Shown in pieces: positions 19,216 through 27,350 of a stretch of 64,000 nt of DNA. Within the stretch, counting starts at the first letter, position 1. The number at the start of each line of letters is the position of its first letter. The DNA is taken from positions 62,001-126,000 of the forward strand of contig CAKZGB010000008.1 of the NCBI GenBank assembly GCA_936911875.1, read 5' to 3'. Below the pieces are notes generated by a model. The model saw only the letters and a list, made by a program, of their open reading frames with translations. It was not told the DNA's origin and did not search any database. Both the position numbers and the translations under genes were made by a program. The DNA is from an uncultured Lysobacteraceae bacterium. Its GTDB lineage: Bacteria; Pseudomonadota; Gammaproteobacteria; Xanthomonadales; Xanthomonadaceae.

Positions 19216-20312
19216 GCGGCTGCAGTGCCGCCACGCAGCAGGCCGATACCGCCCGGCGCCGCAATGGCCACCAGCAGGCGCTGCAGATGCACCCAGGCAT
19301 CACCGGCCGCACGCCCCTTGGACGCGCGGTCGATATTGCCGGCCTCAACCAGAAAACGTTGCCAGCGCCGATAGGTATGTCGTTCCAGCGCGCGACGGTA
19401 CATGGCCTGTTTGCCCGGCCACACGCGCCGCTCATTGAATACGCGATCCAAGGAGCCCGACGTCGCCGCCTCGCTGAGCGCGGTGGTGGTTTTCAGTTCA
19501 CTGACCACCATGCCCATCAGCGCCGGAATGACTTCGCCCTCCTGACGCAAGCCTTCGAGCATGCGCAGCGTTTGCGCGCCCTGCCCGTTCCAGGCGGCTT
19601 CCAGCAGACGGAACACGTCAAAGCGCGCCAGATCGGCAACTAGCGCCCGAATCTGATCGGCTGTCAGCGTGGTGTCTGTGGTACCGAGCAGCAGGCTCAG
19701 TTTGTCGACTTCCTGCGCCGCCGCGAGCAGATTGCCATCGACCCGATCGGCGATCACACGAATCGCATCGGCATCCATGTTGAGACCGCGCGAGCGCAGT
19801 CGCTGCGCCAGCCAACCGGGCAGCTCGTTCGGCTTTTTGGCCCACGCAATGGTGAGCACGCCGTTGGCTTGAATGGCCTTACTCCAGTTGCCGCCATGCT
19901 TGCTCGACCACTCATCGGCCAACACCATGACGATGTCACCGCGCGGCGGTTGTTTGGCCAAGCGCTCTAAAAATTTGGCGCCCTCGGTGCCGGGCCGACC
20001 GGTGGGCAGACGAATCTCAATAAGACGGCACGGCGAAAACAGACTGGGCGCATTCAATGCGGCCTCAATTTCTGACCAGATCGTGTGCTTGTCTTTGCCT
20101 TTGTCTGTATGGCCGGACGCAGCGCTTGCACGGGCATCGCTCGCGGCCACTTCGAAAATCAGTCGCTCGGTGCTACCCGCCTGACGTGCAGCCTTGCGCA
20201 CCGCGTCGGCCGCCTCGATGACGAGCAGCGATTCGGGACCGGCAATTAGGTACAGCGATGCGGGTGGGTTTGCGGCCAGTTGCGCGACTAGCTTGTCCGG
20301 CGGCATTTCCAT
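19212..20312 (-). CDS. holA: DNA polymerase III subunit delta
   Basis: Delta subunit of the clamp loader, which opens the beta clamp. The 366-residue protein shows the HolA pattern: MPPDKLVAQLAANPPASLYLIAGPE-type N-terminus, then the AAA+-like fold with FSPCRLIEIRLPTGRPG and the C-terminal collar region with FDVFRLLEAAWNGQG. It lies between lptE and nadD, the conserved order in gammaproteobacteria. A second Met at residue 3 is an equally possible start. Confidence 0.94.
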   Translation of the reverse strand: MEMPPDKLVAQLAANPPASLYLIAGPESLLVIEAADAVRKAARQAGSTERLIFEVAASDARASAASGHTDKGKDKHTIWSEIEAALNAPSLFSPCRLIEIRLPTGRPGTEGAKFLERLAKQPPRGDIVMVLADEWSSKHGGNWSKAIQANGVLTIAWAKKPNELPGWLAQRLRSRGLNMDADAIRVIADRVDGNLLAAAQEVDKLSLLLGTTDTTLTADQIRALVADLARFDVFRLLEAAWNGQGAQTLRMLEGLRQEGEVIPALMGMVVSELKTTTALSEAATSGSLDRVFNERRVWPGKQAMYRRALERHTYRRWQRFLVEAGNIDRASKGRAAGDAWVHLQRLLVAIAAPGGIGLLRGGTAAA

Positions 20313-20317
20313 GCAGG

Positions 20318-20902
20318 TTACGGCTTGGCTTGGGTCTGCGCGCCTTCGGCCAGAATGCGGCGGTATACGGTATCAATCCGCAACAGGATCGAGTTCACCA
20401 TCTCGCGTTGAATTTCGCGGACCAGCACTTCGCGCTCGCCCTCGGTACCGATGGCATTGGTCGGCGAGGCCACGTAGTCACGCGACAGTTCAATGGTCTG
20501 TTCCGGCAGAGTGACCTTACCTTCGGCGTCACGCACTTCAAACACTACGGCGTAACGCAGCGAGTTTTCCTGCGCGCGGCCCTGACCGTCGAGTGCGATC
20601 GGAAGATCACCCCAGCGTTCGGTCTTGATATCCAAAACCGCAGTACCGGTGTAATCGATCGGCTTGCGCGGATCGGGGTTGAGCGGCGAACCGGCCTCGG
20701 CATCCTTCAGCGGAATCCCGGCCGCTTGCAGGCGACGCTCGAGGGCATCGGCCAGACGGCTGTTGGGATCTTGTGCTGCGACCACGACCGGACCCAAATC
20801 AGCCGGTAAGATCAATGCGCTGCGGGGCTTGAATCCGCAGGCCGACAGCATCAGTGCGACGACGATGGCGGGGACGACGAGCTTGGGCGTGATTTTGGTC
20901 AT
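20318..20902 (-). CDS. lptE: LPS assembly lipoprotein LptE
   Basis: Outer-membrane lipoprotein that plugs the LptD barrel for lipopolysaccharide insertion. From the ATG at 20902 the sequence has a short signal peptide and a lipobox (LSAC, with the Cys at about residue 22) followed by GFKPR, the LptE hallmark. Later segments such as RYAVVFEVRDAEGKV fit the family. A TTG 36 bases upstream would put 12 extra residues before the signal peptide and was not chosen. Context between leuS and holA is decisive. Confidence 0.93.
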   Translation of the reverse strand: MTKITPKLVVPAIVVALMLSACGFKPRSALILPADLGPVVVAAQDPNSRLADALERRLQAAGIPLKDAEAGSPLNPDPRKPIDYTGTAVLDIKTERWGDLPIALDGQGRAQENSLRYAVVFEVRDAEGKVTLPEQTIELSRDYVASPTNAIGTEGEREVLVREIQREMVNSILLRIDTVYRRILAEGAQTQAKP

Positions 20903-20967
20903 GTGCAACAGTGTCGCCGAGGATCGCATCGGCTTCAAGCAAAAAACGTCGCGGAACTGAACGCCGG

Positions 20968-23604
20968 TTATTTGGCGACCAGCGACACGATCTTGCTCGG
21001 CACCACGATGGCCTTGACCAGGGTCAGGCCGGCCAGCGCCCGCTGGACGCCGGGGTCGGCCAGAGCCAGCGCTTCGATGCTGGCCTTGTCGGCATCCGGA
21101 GCCACCTGCACGGTACCGCGGAGCTTGCCGTTGACCTGCACACCCAAGGTCACCGTGGCACGCTGCAATGCGCGCTCATCGGGAACCGGGAATGCCACCG
21201 TTTCCAGCGCCTCCGCCGAATGACCCAGACGTTGCCACAGCTCAAGGGCGATGTGCGGAGCGATCGGGCTGATCATCAGCACCATGTCGCGCAGGCATTC
21301 GAACTTGACGGCGCGGCCCTGTTCGCTGTCGTCACGAAACTTACTGACGGCGTTGTACAACTCCATCAGCGCCGCAATGGCGGTGTTAAAGCTTAGGCGG
21401 CGACCGAAGTCGTCATCGATCTTGCGAATGGTTTCGTGCAACTTGGAACGCAGCTCGAGTTGCGCGGCGTTCAATGCATCCACTTGCAGTTCGGGGGCGG
21501 CACCGCCTTCGGCGAACTCAACCACCTCGCGCCAGAAGCGACGCAGGAAGCGGGCCATGCCTTCGACACCGGCCACGCTCCATTCGAGCGACTGCTCCGG
21601 CGGTGCGGCAAACATCGAGAACATGCGCACCGTGTCGGCGCCATACTCGCCAATCAGGAATTGCGGATCGACGCCGTTGTTCTTGGACTTCGACATTTTT
21701 TCGGTGCCGCCGATCACCACCGGCTGACCGTCGGAGCGCAAGGTCGCAGTAGTGGCCTTGGTGTCGGGGTCCGTATGCACATCGACATCGGCCGGATTAA
21801 ACCAGTCTTTGCTGCCATCGGGCTGCACGCGATAAAACGTATTGGCGACCACCATGCCTTGGCACAACAGGTTGCGCGCGGGCTCATCGCTGTCGAGCAG
21901 GCCTTCGTCACGCAACAGTTTGTGGAAGAAGCGGAAATACAGCAAATGCAGAATGGCGTGTTCGATACCGCCAATGTACTGATCGACGGGCGTCCAGTAA
22001 CGTGCGCGCTCATCCACCAACTGCTCTGCACCCGGCGAGGTGTAACGCGCGTAGTACCAGCTCGATTCCATAAAGGTGTCGAAAGTATCCGTCTCACGCT
22101 CAGCCGCACCACCGCATTGCGGACACGTGGTCTGACGCCATTGCGGATCGGCCTTGATCGGCGACTGCACACCGCTAAACGCGACATTTTCCGGCAGCAC
22201 GACCGGCAGCTGATCTTCGGGCACAGGCAAGGCACCGCAATCTTTGCAGTAGATCACCGGAATCGGACAACCCCAATAACGCTGACGGCTCACGCCCCAA
22301 TCGCGCAAACGGTAGTTGACCTGGCGCGAACCGATACCTGCCGCGCTCAAACGTTGCTCCAACGTGTCAAAGGCCTTGCCGAAGTCCAGACCATCCAGCT
22401 CGCCGGAATTCACCAGTACGCCCTTGGTGGTATACGCAGAACCTTCGCGAATCGACTGTTCGTGCGCGGCCAAGTCTGTATCGGCGCTCGGTGCAATCAC
22501 GACCTTGATCGGCAAGCCGTACTTGGCTGCAAACTCATGGTCGCGTTCGTCGTGTGCAGGCACGGCCATAACAGCACCGGTGCCGTAGGTCATCAGCACG
22601 AAGTTGGCAACGAACACCGGCACGCGGTCGCCACTGATCGGATGCACCGCGAACAGGCCCGTGGCCATGCCGCGTTTTTCCTGAGTTTCCAGTTCGGCTT
22701 CGGCGACACCGCCCTGACGCAACTCGTCAATAAAGGCTTTAAGTTCCGGATTGCTTTGGGCAGCATGCAATGCCAGCGGATGATCACCGGCAACAGACAG
22801 GAAGGTCACACCCATCAGCGTATCGGGACGCGTCGTGTAAACGGTCACCGGATCCAATGACTTGCCCGCCGCATCTTCGACAGCGAACTGAATTTGCAGA
22901 CCTTCACTGCGACCGATCCAGTTGGCTTGCATGGTACGCACGGCCTCGGGCCAGCCCGGCAAGTCCTTGAGACCGTTAAGCAATTCCTCGGCGTAATCGG
23001 TAATGCGCAGGAACCACTGCGGAATTTCTTTCTTTTCGACGAGTGCGCCGGTACGCCAGCCGCGGCCATCGATCACTTGCTCATTGGCAAGCACCGTCTG
23101 ATCAATCGGATCCCAGTTGACGACCGAATTCTTACGGTACGCCAAGCCCTTTTTCATCAGATGCGTAAAAAGGCGTTGCTCATGAACGTAGTACGCCGGC
23201 GTGCAGGTTGCAAACTCACGCGTCCAGTCGATGGCCAGACCCATGGCTTTCAGTTGGCCGCGCATCTGTTCGATGTTGGCGTACGTCCAGGTCGCGGGCG
23301 AGGTCTGATTCTTGATCGCTGCATTTTCAGCAGGCAGACCGAAGGCATCCCAACCCATCGGTTGCAGGACGTTGTAGCCCTTCATGCGGCGGTAGCGCGA
23401 GATCACATCGCCTATCGTGTAATTACGCAAGTGACCGACGTGCAGCGCACCCGACGGATACGGCAGCATCGACAGGCAGAAGTATTTGGGGAGATCCGAT
23501 TGTTCGTCGACCTCGAACGTCTGATGTTCGGCCCAGTAGGCTTGCGCCTTGGACTCGATGGACTTGGGGTTATAGACGGAATCGTTGACGGCGGAGTCGC
23601 TCAC
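20968..23604 (-). CDS. leuS: Leucyl-tRNA synthetase
   Basis: Class I aminoacyl-tRNA synthetase charging tRNA-Leu. The HIGH-type motif occurs as PYPSGALHVGHLRN near residues 48-61, and the KMSKS motif as EKMSKSKNNGVD near residue 640. The editing (CP1) domain includes TTRPDTLMGVTF. The 878-residue length is standard. The first gene of the leuS-lptE-holA-nadD-rsfS-rlmH set; its start overlaps the upstream membrane protein gene by 4 bp. Confidence 0.98.
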   Translation of the reverse strand: MSDSAVNDSVYNPKSIESKAQAYWAEHQTFEVDEQSDLPKYFCLSMLPYPSGALHVGHLRNYTIGDVISRYRRMKGYNVLQPMGWDAFGLPAENAAIKNQTSPATWTYANIEQMRGQLKAMGLAIDWTREFATCTPAYYVHEQRLFTHLMKKGLAYRKNSVVNWDPIDQTVLANEQVIDGRGWRTGALVEKKEIPQWFLRITDYAEELLNGLKDLPGWPEAVRTMQANWIGRSEGLQIQFAVEDAAGKSLDPVTVYTTRPDTLMGVTFLSVAGDHPLALHAAQSNPELKAFIDELRQGGVAEAELETQEKRGMATGLFAVHPISGDRVPVFVANFVLMTYGTGAVMAVPAHDERDHEFAAKYGLPIKVVIAPSADTDLAAHEQSIREGSAYTTKGVLVNSGELDGLDFGKAFDTLEQRLSAAGIGSRQVNYRLRDWGVSRQRYWGCPIPVIYCKDCGALPVPEDQLPVVLPENVAFSGVQSPIKADPQWRQTTCPQCGGAAERETDTFDTFMESSWYYARYTSPGAEQLVDERARYWTPVDQYIGGIEHAILHLLYFRFFHKLLRDEGLLDSDEPARNLLCQGMVVANTFYRVQPDGSKDWFNPADVDVHTDPDTKATTATLRSDGQPVVIGGTEKMSKSKNNGVDPQFLIGEYGADTVRMFSMFAAPPEQSLEWSVAGVEGMARFLRRFWREVVEFAEGGAAPELQVDALNAAQLELRSKLHETIRKIDDDFGRRLSFNTAIAALMELYNAVSKFRDDSEQGRAVKFECLRDMVLMISPIAPHIALELWQRLGHSAEALETVAFPVPDERALQRATVTLGVQVNGKLRGTVQVAPDADKASIEALALADPGVQRALAGLTLVKAIVVPSKIVSLVAK

Positions 23605-24230
23605 GGCTGTACTTCTGGGCTTTGGCGTTGGGTGAACCCCTTAGTGTAGGTGACTCGGACCCATTGGTCCAAACCTAGCGCGAACAGGGGCAGCTGCAGC
23701 CAGCCCACCAGCGCCGGGGCGCTCAGGTTCAAAACGCCCGAAATCTGCAGGCCCGCCAACCCCACCGCCGCGACCGCGAGGGCGGTAACGACTCTGTTAT
23801 GTAGCCCGACGGCGGCAACCACCGCTGCAGCGGTTGCCGGGAGCCACCACAGCGCATATGCAAGCCCTGCCCTGGCATTGACCGGATCCAGCGGGGATTC
23901 CAGTCGCAGTGGCCACAACGCCAGGGCCAGACTGCCGAGCGCCGACATCAGCATTAGCAAAGCCGCGATGCGTAGCAGCGACTGCTCGGCCTTCCACCAC
24001 CAGTAGGCAGACACTAGGCCGGTCAACGCCGCCGGTAGGATCATGGTGCCGGAGCGCCAAAGCAACGCGCCCTCACTCCCCTGCGCGCCAAGAGCACCCG
24101 GACCGACACGCAACCAACCCTGCAGGCCAAGTGCGAACAGCGCCAGTAACACGATCAGGCTCAGCACGACAAATTGCAGGCGGGCCAATCGCAGTGTCCA
24201 ATGCTTGTGTTTTTGAGCCGATGCCACCAT
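23601..24230 (-). CDS. Hypothetical membrane protein upstream of leuS
   Basis: Unrecognised 209-residue hydrophobic protein. Hydrophobic stretches suggest about five or six membrane segments, for example near residues 20-40, 62-80, 88-106, 125-145 and 148-165, with short polar links. The N-terminus is basic (KHKHWTLRLAR) and the C-terminus polar. No catalytic motif is apparent. Its stop overlaps the leuS start (ATGA), so it is probably co-transcribed and translationally coupled with leuS. It is divergent from the thioredoxin gene at 24266. Confidence 0.75.
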   Translation of the reverse strand: MVASAQKHKHWTLRLARLQFVVLSLIVLLALFALGLQGWLRVGPGALGAQGSEGALLWRSGTMILPAALTGLVSAYWWWKAEQSLLRIAALLMLMSALGSLALALWPLRLESPLDPVNARAGLAYALWWLPATAAAVVAAVGLHNRVVTALAVAAVGLAGLQISGVLNLSAPALVGWLQLPLFALGLDQWVRVTYTKGFTQRQSPEVQP

Positions 24231-24265
24231 CTACAATGCAACTTGATCTTTACGGGAGCCCCATC

Positions 24266-25129
24266 ATGGCACCAAACACGCATGTATTCGACGTCACCGA
24301 GGCCGCCTTCGAAACCGAAGTCCTGCAAGCCTCTCTGCAGACGCCGATCCTGCTGGATTTTTGGGCGGAATGGTGCGGTCCGTGCAAGACGCTGGGCCCG
24401 GCGCTGGAACAGCTGGCTGCCGAGTTCAACGGCGCGTTCCGACTCGCCAAAGTCGATGTCGAGGCCAATCAGCAGCTCGCCGCCATGTTCGGGATTCAAT
24501 CCATCCCGACGGTGGTGCTGGTCAAGAACGGGCAACTGGCCGATGGCTTTGCGGGCGCCCTACCCCCGGCGCAAGTTCGTGAGTTTCTGGCCAAGCACGG
24601 CATCGAACCTGCGGCACCCGTTGCCGACGAACCCGAAACGCAAGCGGACTCGGAGCCTGCTGTCGATCCGCAGGAAGTGTTGACCGCCGCACGCGAGGCC
24701 CTAGCCGCCGAACCGAACAACGACGAGCGCAAGTTGGATCTGGCCGTGGCGTTGCTGATGACCGGCAACGCCGACGAGGCGCGTCCGCTGCTGACCCATC
24801 TGCCCGCCAATCTCGCCACCGATGCACGGGCACAGCGCGCGCAATCGCACCTGGAGTTGCTCGACGCCCTGCCAACCGATCGCTCGGTGGCCGATCTATT
24901 GAATGGTGCGGCCAGTGGTGAGCCCGCCGATCTGCATGCTGCCGCAGTTGCGCAAATCCTGCACGGCGATATCGAAACCGGCCTGGAAATGCTGATTGAC
25001 TTGCTGCGTACGCATCGCAGTTTTCAGGATGACCTGGCACGACGCACGCTGATCAATGCCTTCCGCGTCGTACCGGATGCCGATTTGGTCGCCCGTTACC
25101 GCCGCAAGATGTCATCTTTGCTGTTCTGA
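24266..25129 (+). CDS. Thioredoxin-like co-chaperone (CnoX/YbbN family)
   Basis: N-terminal thioredoxin domain (about residues 5-110) with the redox motif WCGPCK near residue 35 and the cis-proline in SIPTVVLVKNG. It is followed by a linker and a C-terminal TPR-like helical half containing the LAAEPNNDERKLDLAVALLMTG repeat, the architecture of E. coli CnoX, which holds unfolding clients during oxidative stress and hands them to GroEL. The ATG at 24266 has GGGAG upstream; the frame is open further upstream without similarity. Length is 287 residues. Unlike E. coli CnoX (SXXC-type), this protein keeps both active-site cysteines. Confidence 0.9.
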   Translation: MAPNTHVFDVTEAAFETEVLQASLQTPILLDFWAEWCGPCKTLGPALEQLAAEFNGAFRLAKVDVEANQQLAAMFGIQSIPTVVLVKNGQLADGFAGALPPAQVREFLAKHGIEPAAPVADEPETQADSEPAVDPQEVLTAAREALAAEPNNDERKLDLAVALLMTGNADEARPLLTHLPANLATDARAQRAQSHLELLDALPTDRSVADLLNGAASGEPADLHAAAVAQILHGDIETGLEMLIDLLRTHRSFQDDLARRTLINAFRVVPDADLVARYRRKMSSLLF

Positions 25130-25144
25130 TCCGGAGAGCCCCTT

Positions 25145-25840
25145 ATGGCCGATCCAAAGCCCCGCTCGCTGCAATCGCTGTTTATCGCCGGCGTGCTAAC
25201 CCTGCTGCCGTTGTGGCTGACGTGGATCATGCTGAGCTTTGTGTTCAAATTGCTGTCGCGCATCAGCAGTCCGTTCGTCGGCCCGGCCCTGCAAACGCTG
25301 GCGGATAACGATCCGTCGCTGCAATGGCTGACGCAGCGATGGGTGATGGCAGCGGTCGCACTGATTGCCACCGTGGGCTTCATTCTGTTTACCGGCTGGA
25401 TGGCGCGCCGCATGGTCGGCCAAACGCTCTTACGCTATTTCGAAGGCGTGATCCGCCGCATCCCGCTCGCCAACACGGTGTACGGCAGCGTGCGTCAGCT
25501 CTTAAATATCCTGCAGACCAAGCCCGACGGCACACAACGCGTAGTGCTGATTGACTTTCCGAATCGCGACATGAAAACGCTGGGTATGGTCACACGCGTG
25601 ATGCGCGAACGGGATACCGGACGTGAGTTGGCCGCAGTCTATGTGCCCACCACGCCGAACCCCACCTCGGGCTATCTGGAAATCGTACCGGTGGAATACT
25701 TGACTCCAACCGACTGGACTGTCGACCAGGCGATGAGTTTTATTATTTCCGGCGGTGCCGTATCGCCCGAAGAGATTCCGTTTAGCTCGCCGTACGAAGA
25801 AAGCCAGCGTCAACCCCAACCTCTGAAAAACGAGTTCTAG
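25145..25840 (+). CDS. DUF502 family membrane protein
   Basis: A 231-residue protein of the DUF502 family, of unknown function. Two transmembrane helices are visible (about residues 12-38 and 68-90), followed by a soluble domain with the conserved RIPLANTVYGSVRQLLNIL, VVLIDFPNRDMKTLGMVT and VYVPTTPNPTSGYLEIVP segments. The last includes the PTTPNPTSG motif that marks the family. A clear GGAG precedes the ATG. Its end overlaps the convergent hydrolase gene by 4 bp. Confidence 0.9.
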   Translation: MADPKPRSLQSLFIAGVLTLLPLWLTWIMLSFVFKLLSRISSPFVGPALQTLADNDPSLQWLTQRWVMAAVALIATVGFILFTGWMARRMVGQTLLRYFEGVIRRIPLANTVYGSVRQLLNILQTKPDGTQRVVLIDFPNRDMKTLGMVTRVMRERDTGRELAAVYVPTTPNPTSGYLEIVPVEYLTPTDWTVDQAMSFIISGGAVSPEEIPFSSPYEESQRQPQPLKNEF

Positions 25841-27213
25841 ACGGTCCGCGTCTCACCGGGCATGGCCAGATCCACATCGGCGTTATAAAGCTCGGCAAGC
25901 TTTGCAGCCATCGCTTCACGGGCCTTATCTTCGCCATGAACTAAAACGACCGGAGGACGATTCTTGATTTGTCCGTACCAGTCGGTCAGTCCCTTCTGAT
26001 CCGCATGTGCAGAAAGCCCGCCCAAGGTGTGGACTTTGGCTTTCACTTCAACATCGCGCCCGTGAATCCGAACCGTCTTGGCGCCATCGACCAATCGTCG
26101 ACCCAAAGTGCCATATCCCTGATAACCCACGATGCACACCTGTGTCGTCGGATTCGGCAGATGATGGCGCAAGTGATGTAACACCCGACCGGCATTGGCC
26201 ATGCCACTACCGGCAATGATGATGGCAGGGCCGCGCACGTCGTTAATCGCCTGCGAGTCCTCAACCGATTCACTGAGCGTCAGGTTGGGCATTGTGAAAG
26301 GATTGGGCTTCTGCTTCCAGACTTCGCGCGCATGCTCATCGAACAGATCCTGATTGCGCTCGTAGACATCGATCACCTTGATGGCCATCGGGCTGTCAAT
26401 GAAAATGCGGAACATCCGCAAATTCCACTCGTCGTAGTACTGCGCCAGCCAATACAGCAGTTCCTGCGTGCGCCCCACGGCAAATGCAGGAATGATGACC
26501 TTGCCGCCCGTGCGCGCGGCGGTGTCCAGGATCTCGCCCATTTCACTGATGGTCATGGCCTTATCGCGATGCAGGCGATCACCATAGGTGGATTCAAGCA
26601 ACACGAGATCAGCGGCCGGCGGCGGTGCCGGATCCCGCAGGATGGGTGTGTTGCGCGGACCGAGATCGCCGGAGAACAGCAGCGTCGTGCCGCCATGTCG
26701 CAACTCAATACTGCAGGCGCCGAGAATGTGGCCGGCTTCATGCAGATGCATCACCACCCCATTACCGAGATCGATGTCGGTCTGATCCTCGCAGGGTTGC
26801 ACCAACGGCAGGCATTGCTCGACATCGCGACGGGAATACAGCGGTTCCACGGGCTGTTGGCCACTGCGCAGACGTCGATTAAAGCGCTCGGCATCGCCTT
26901 CCTGGATACCGGCGGCGTCCAGCAGCATGATCGGCAACAGATCCGCTGTCGCACGTTGCGCATAGATGGGACCGCGGTAGCCGCGCTTGACCAGCAAAGG
27001 CAACCGACCGATGTGATCGATATGCGCATGCGAGATCAGTACAGCATCAATCGATTCGGGATCGAAATCGAAGGGCAGCGTGTTGCGGCGCTCGGCATTC
27101 GCATCGCCCTGGATCATGCCGCAATCGAGCAGGAAACGGCGTCCGCCTGCCTCGACAATGTGCAATGACCCCGTGACGTCGCCGCCTGCGCCCCCGCTGA
27201 ACTGAATCTGCAT
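25837..27213 (-). CDS. MBL-fold/beta-CASP RNA-processing-type hydrolase
   Basis: Metallo-beta-lactamase fold protein with beta-CASP and RMMBL regions, related to bacterial CPSF-73/Ysh1-like exonucleases. The HxHxDH metal motif is HAHIDHIG at residues 62-69; other metal ligands lie in LHEAGHILGACS and FSGDLG. The beta-CASP part includes IPAFAVGRTQELLYWLAQ and the GSGMANAGRVLHHL segment. The C-terminal LGGLSAHADQKGL and VVLVHGEDKAREAMAAKL match the RMMBL module. The substrate is most likely RNA by family, but this is inference. Length is 458 residues. Confidence 0.88.
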   Translation of the reverse strand: MQIQFSGGAGGDVTGSLHIVEAGGRRFLLDCGMIQGDANAERRNTLPFDFDPESIDAVLISHAHIDHIGRLPLLVKRGYRGPIYAQRATADLLPIMLLDAAGIQEGDAERFNRRLRSGQQPVEPLYSRRDVEQCLPLVQPCEDQTDIDLGNGVVMHLHEAGHILGACSIELRHGGTTLLFSGDLGPRNTPILRDPAPPPAADLVLLESTYGDRLHRDKAMTISEMGEILDTAARTGGKVIIPAFAVGRTQELLYWLAQYYDEWNLRMFRIFIDSPMAIKVIDVYERNQDLFDEHAREVWKQKPNPFTMPNLTLSESVEDSQAINDVRGPAIIIAGSGMANAGRVLHHLRHHLPNPTTQVCIVGYQGYGTLGRRLVDGAKTVRIHGRDVEVKAKVHTLGGLSAHADQKGLTDWYGQIKNRPPVVLVHGEDKAREAMAAKLAELYNADVDLAMPGETRTV

Positions 27214-27313
27214 GTTTTTGCTTCCAAGGCTCTACCTGACTCCATCTTAGAGCCCCACCCATGACTTTTGGAACATTACAGCCATCCCGGCCGTTCTATA
27301 CTCGAACGTACGC

Positions 27314-27330
27314 GGCCCGTCTTCCGGGCC
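27314..27330 (+). promoter_or_regulatory. Leader of the M13 peptidase gene: -10-like box and 5'-UTR hairpin
   Basis: A TATACT hexamer at 27297-27302 fits a -10 box, though no good -35 is seen 16-18 bp upstream. Between it and the ATG at 27351 is a perfect 6-bp hairpin (GGCCCG/CGGGCC with a TCTTC loop) at 27314-27330, followed by the GGAG ribosome site at about 27342. The hairpin has no T tract, so it is more likely a stability or leader element than a terminator. Confidence 0.4.
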
Positions 27331-27350
27331 ATTCATCATTTGGAGTTTCT

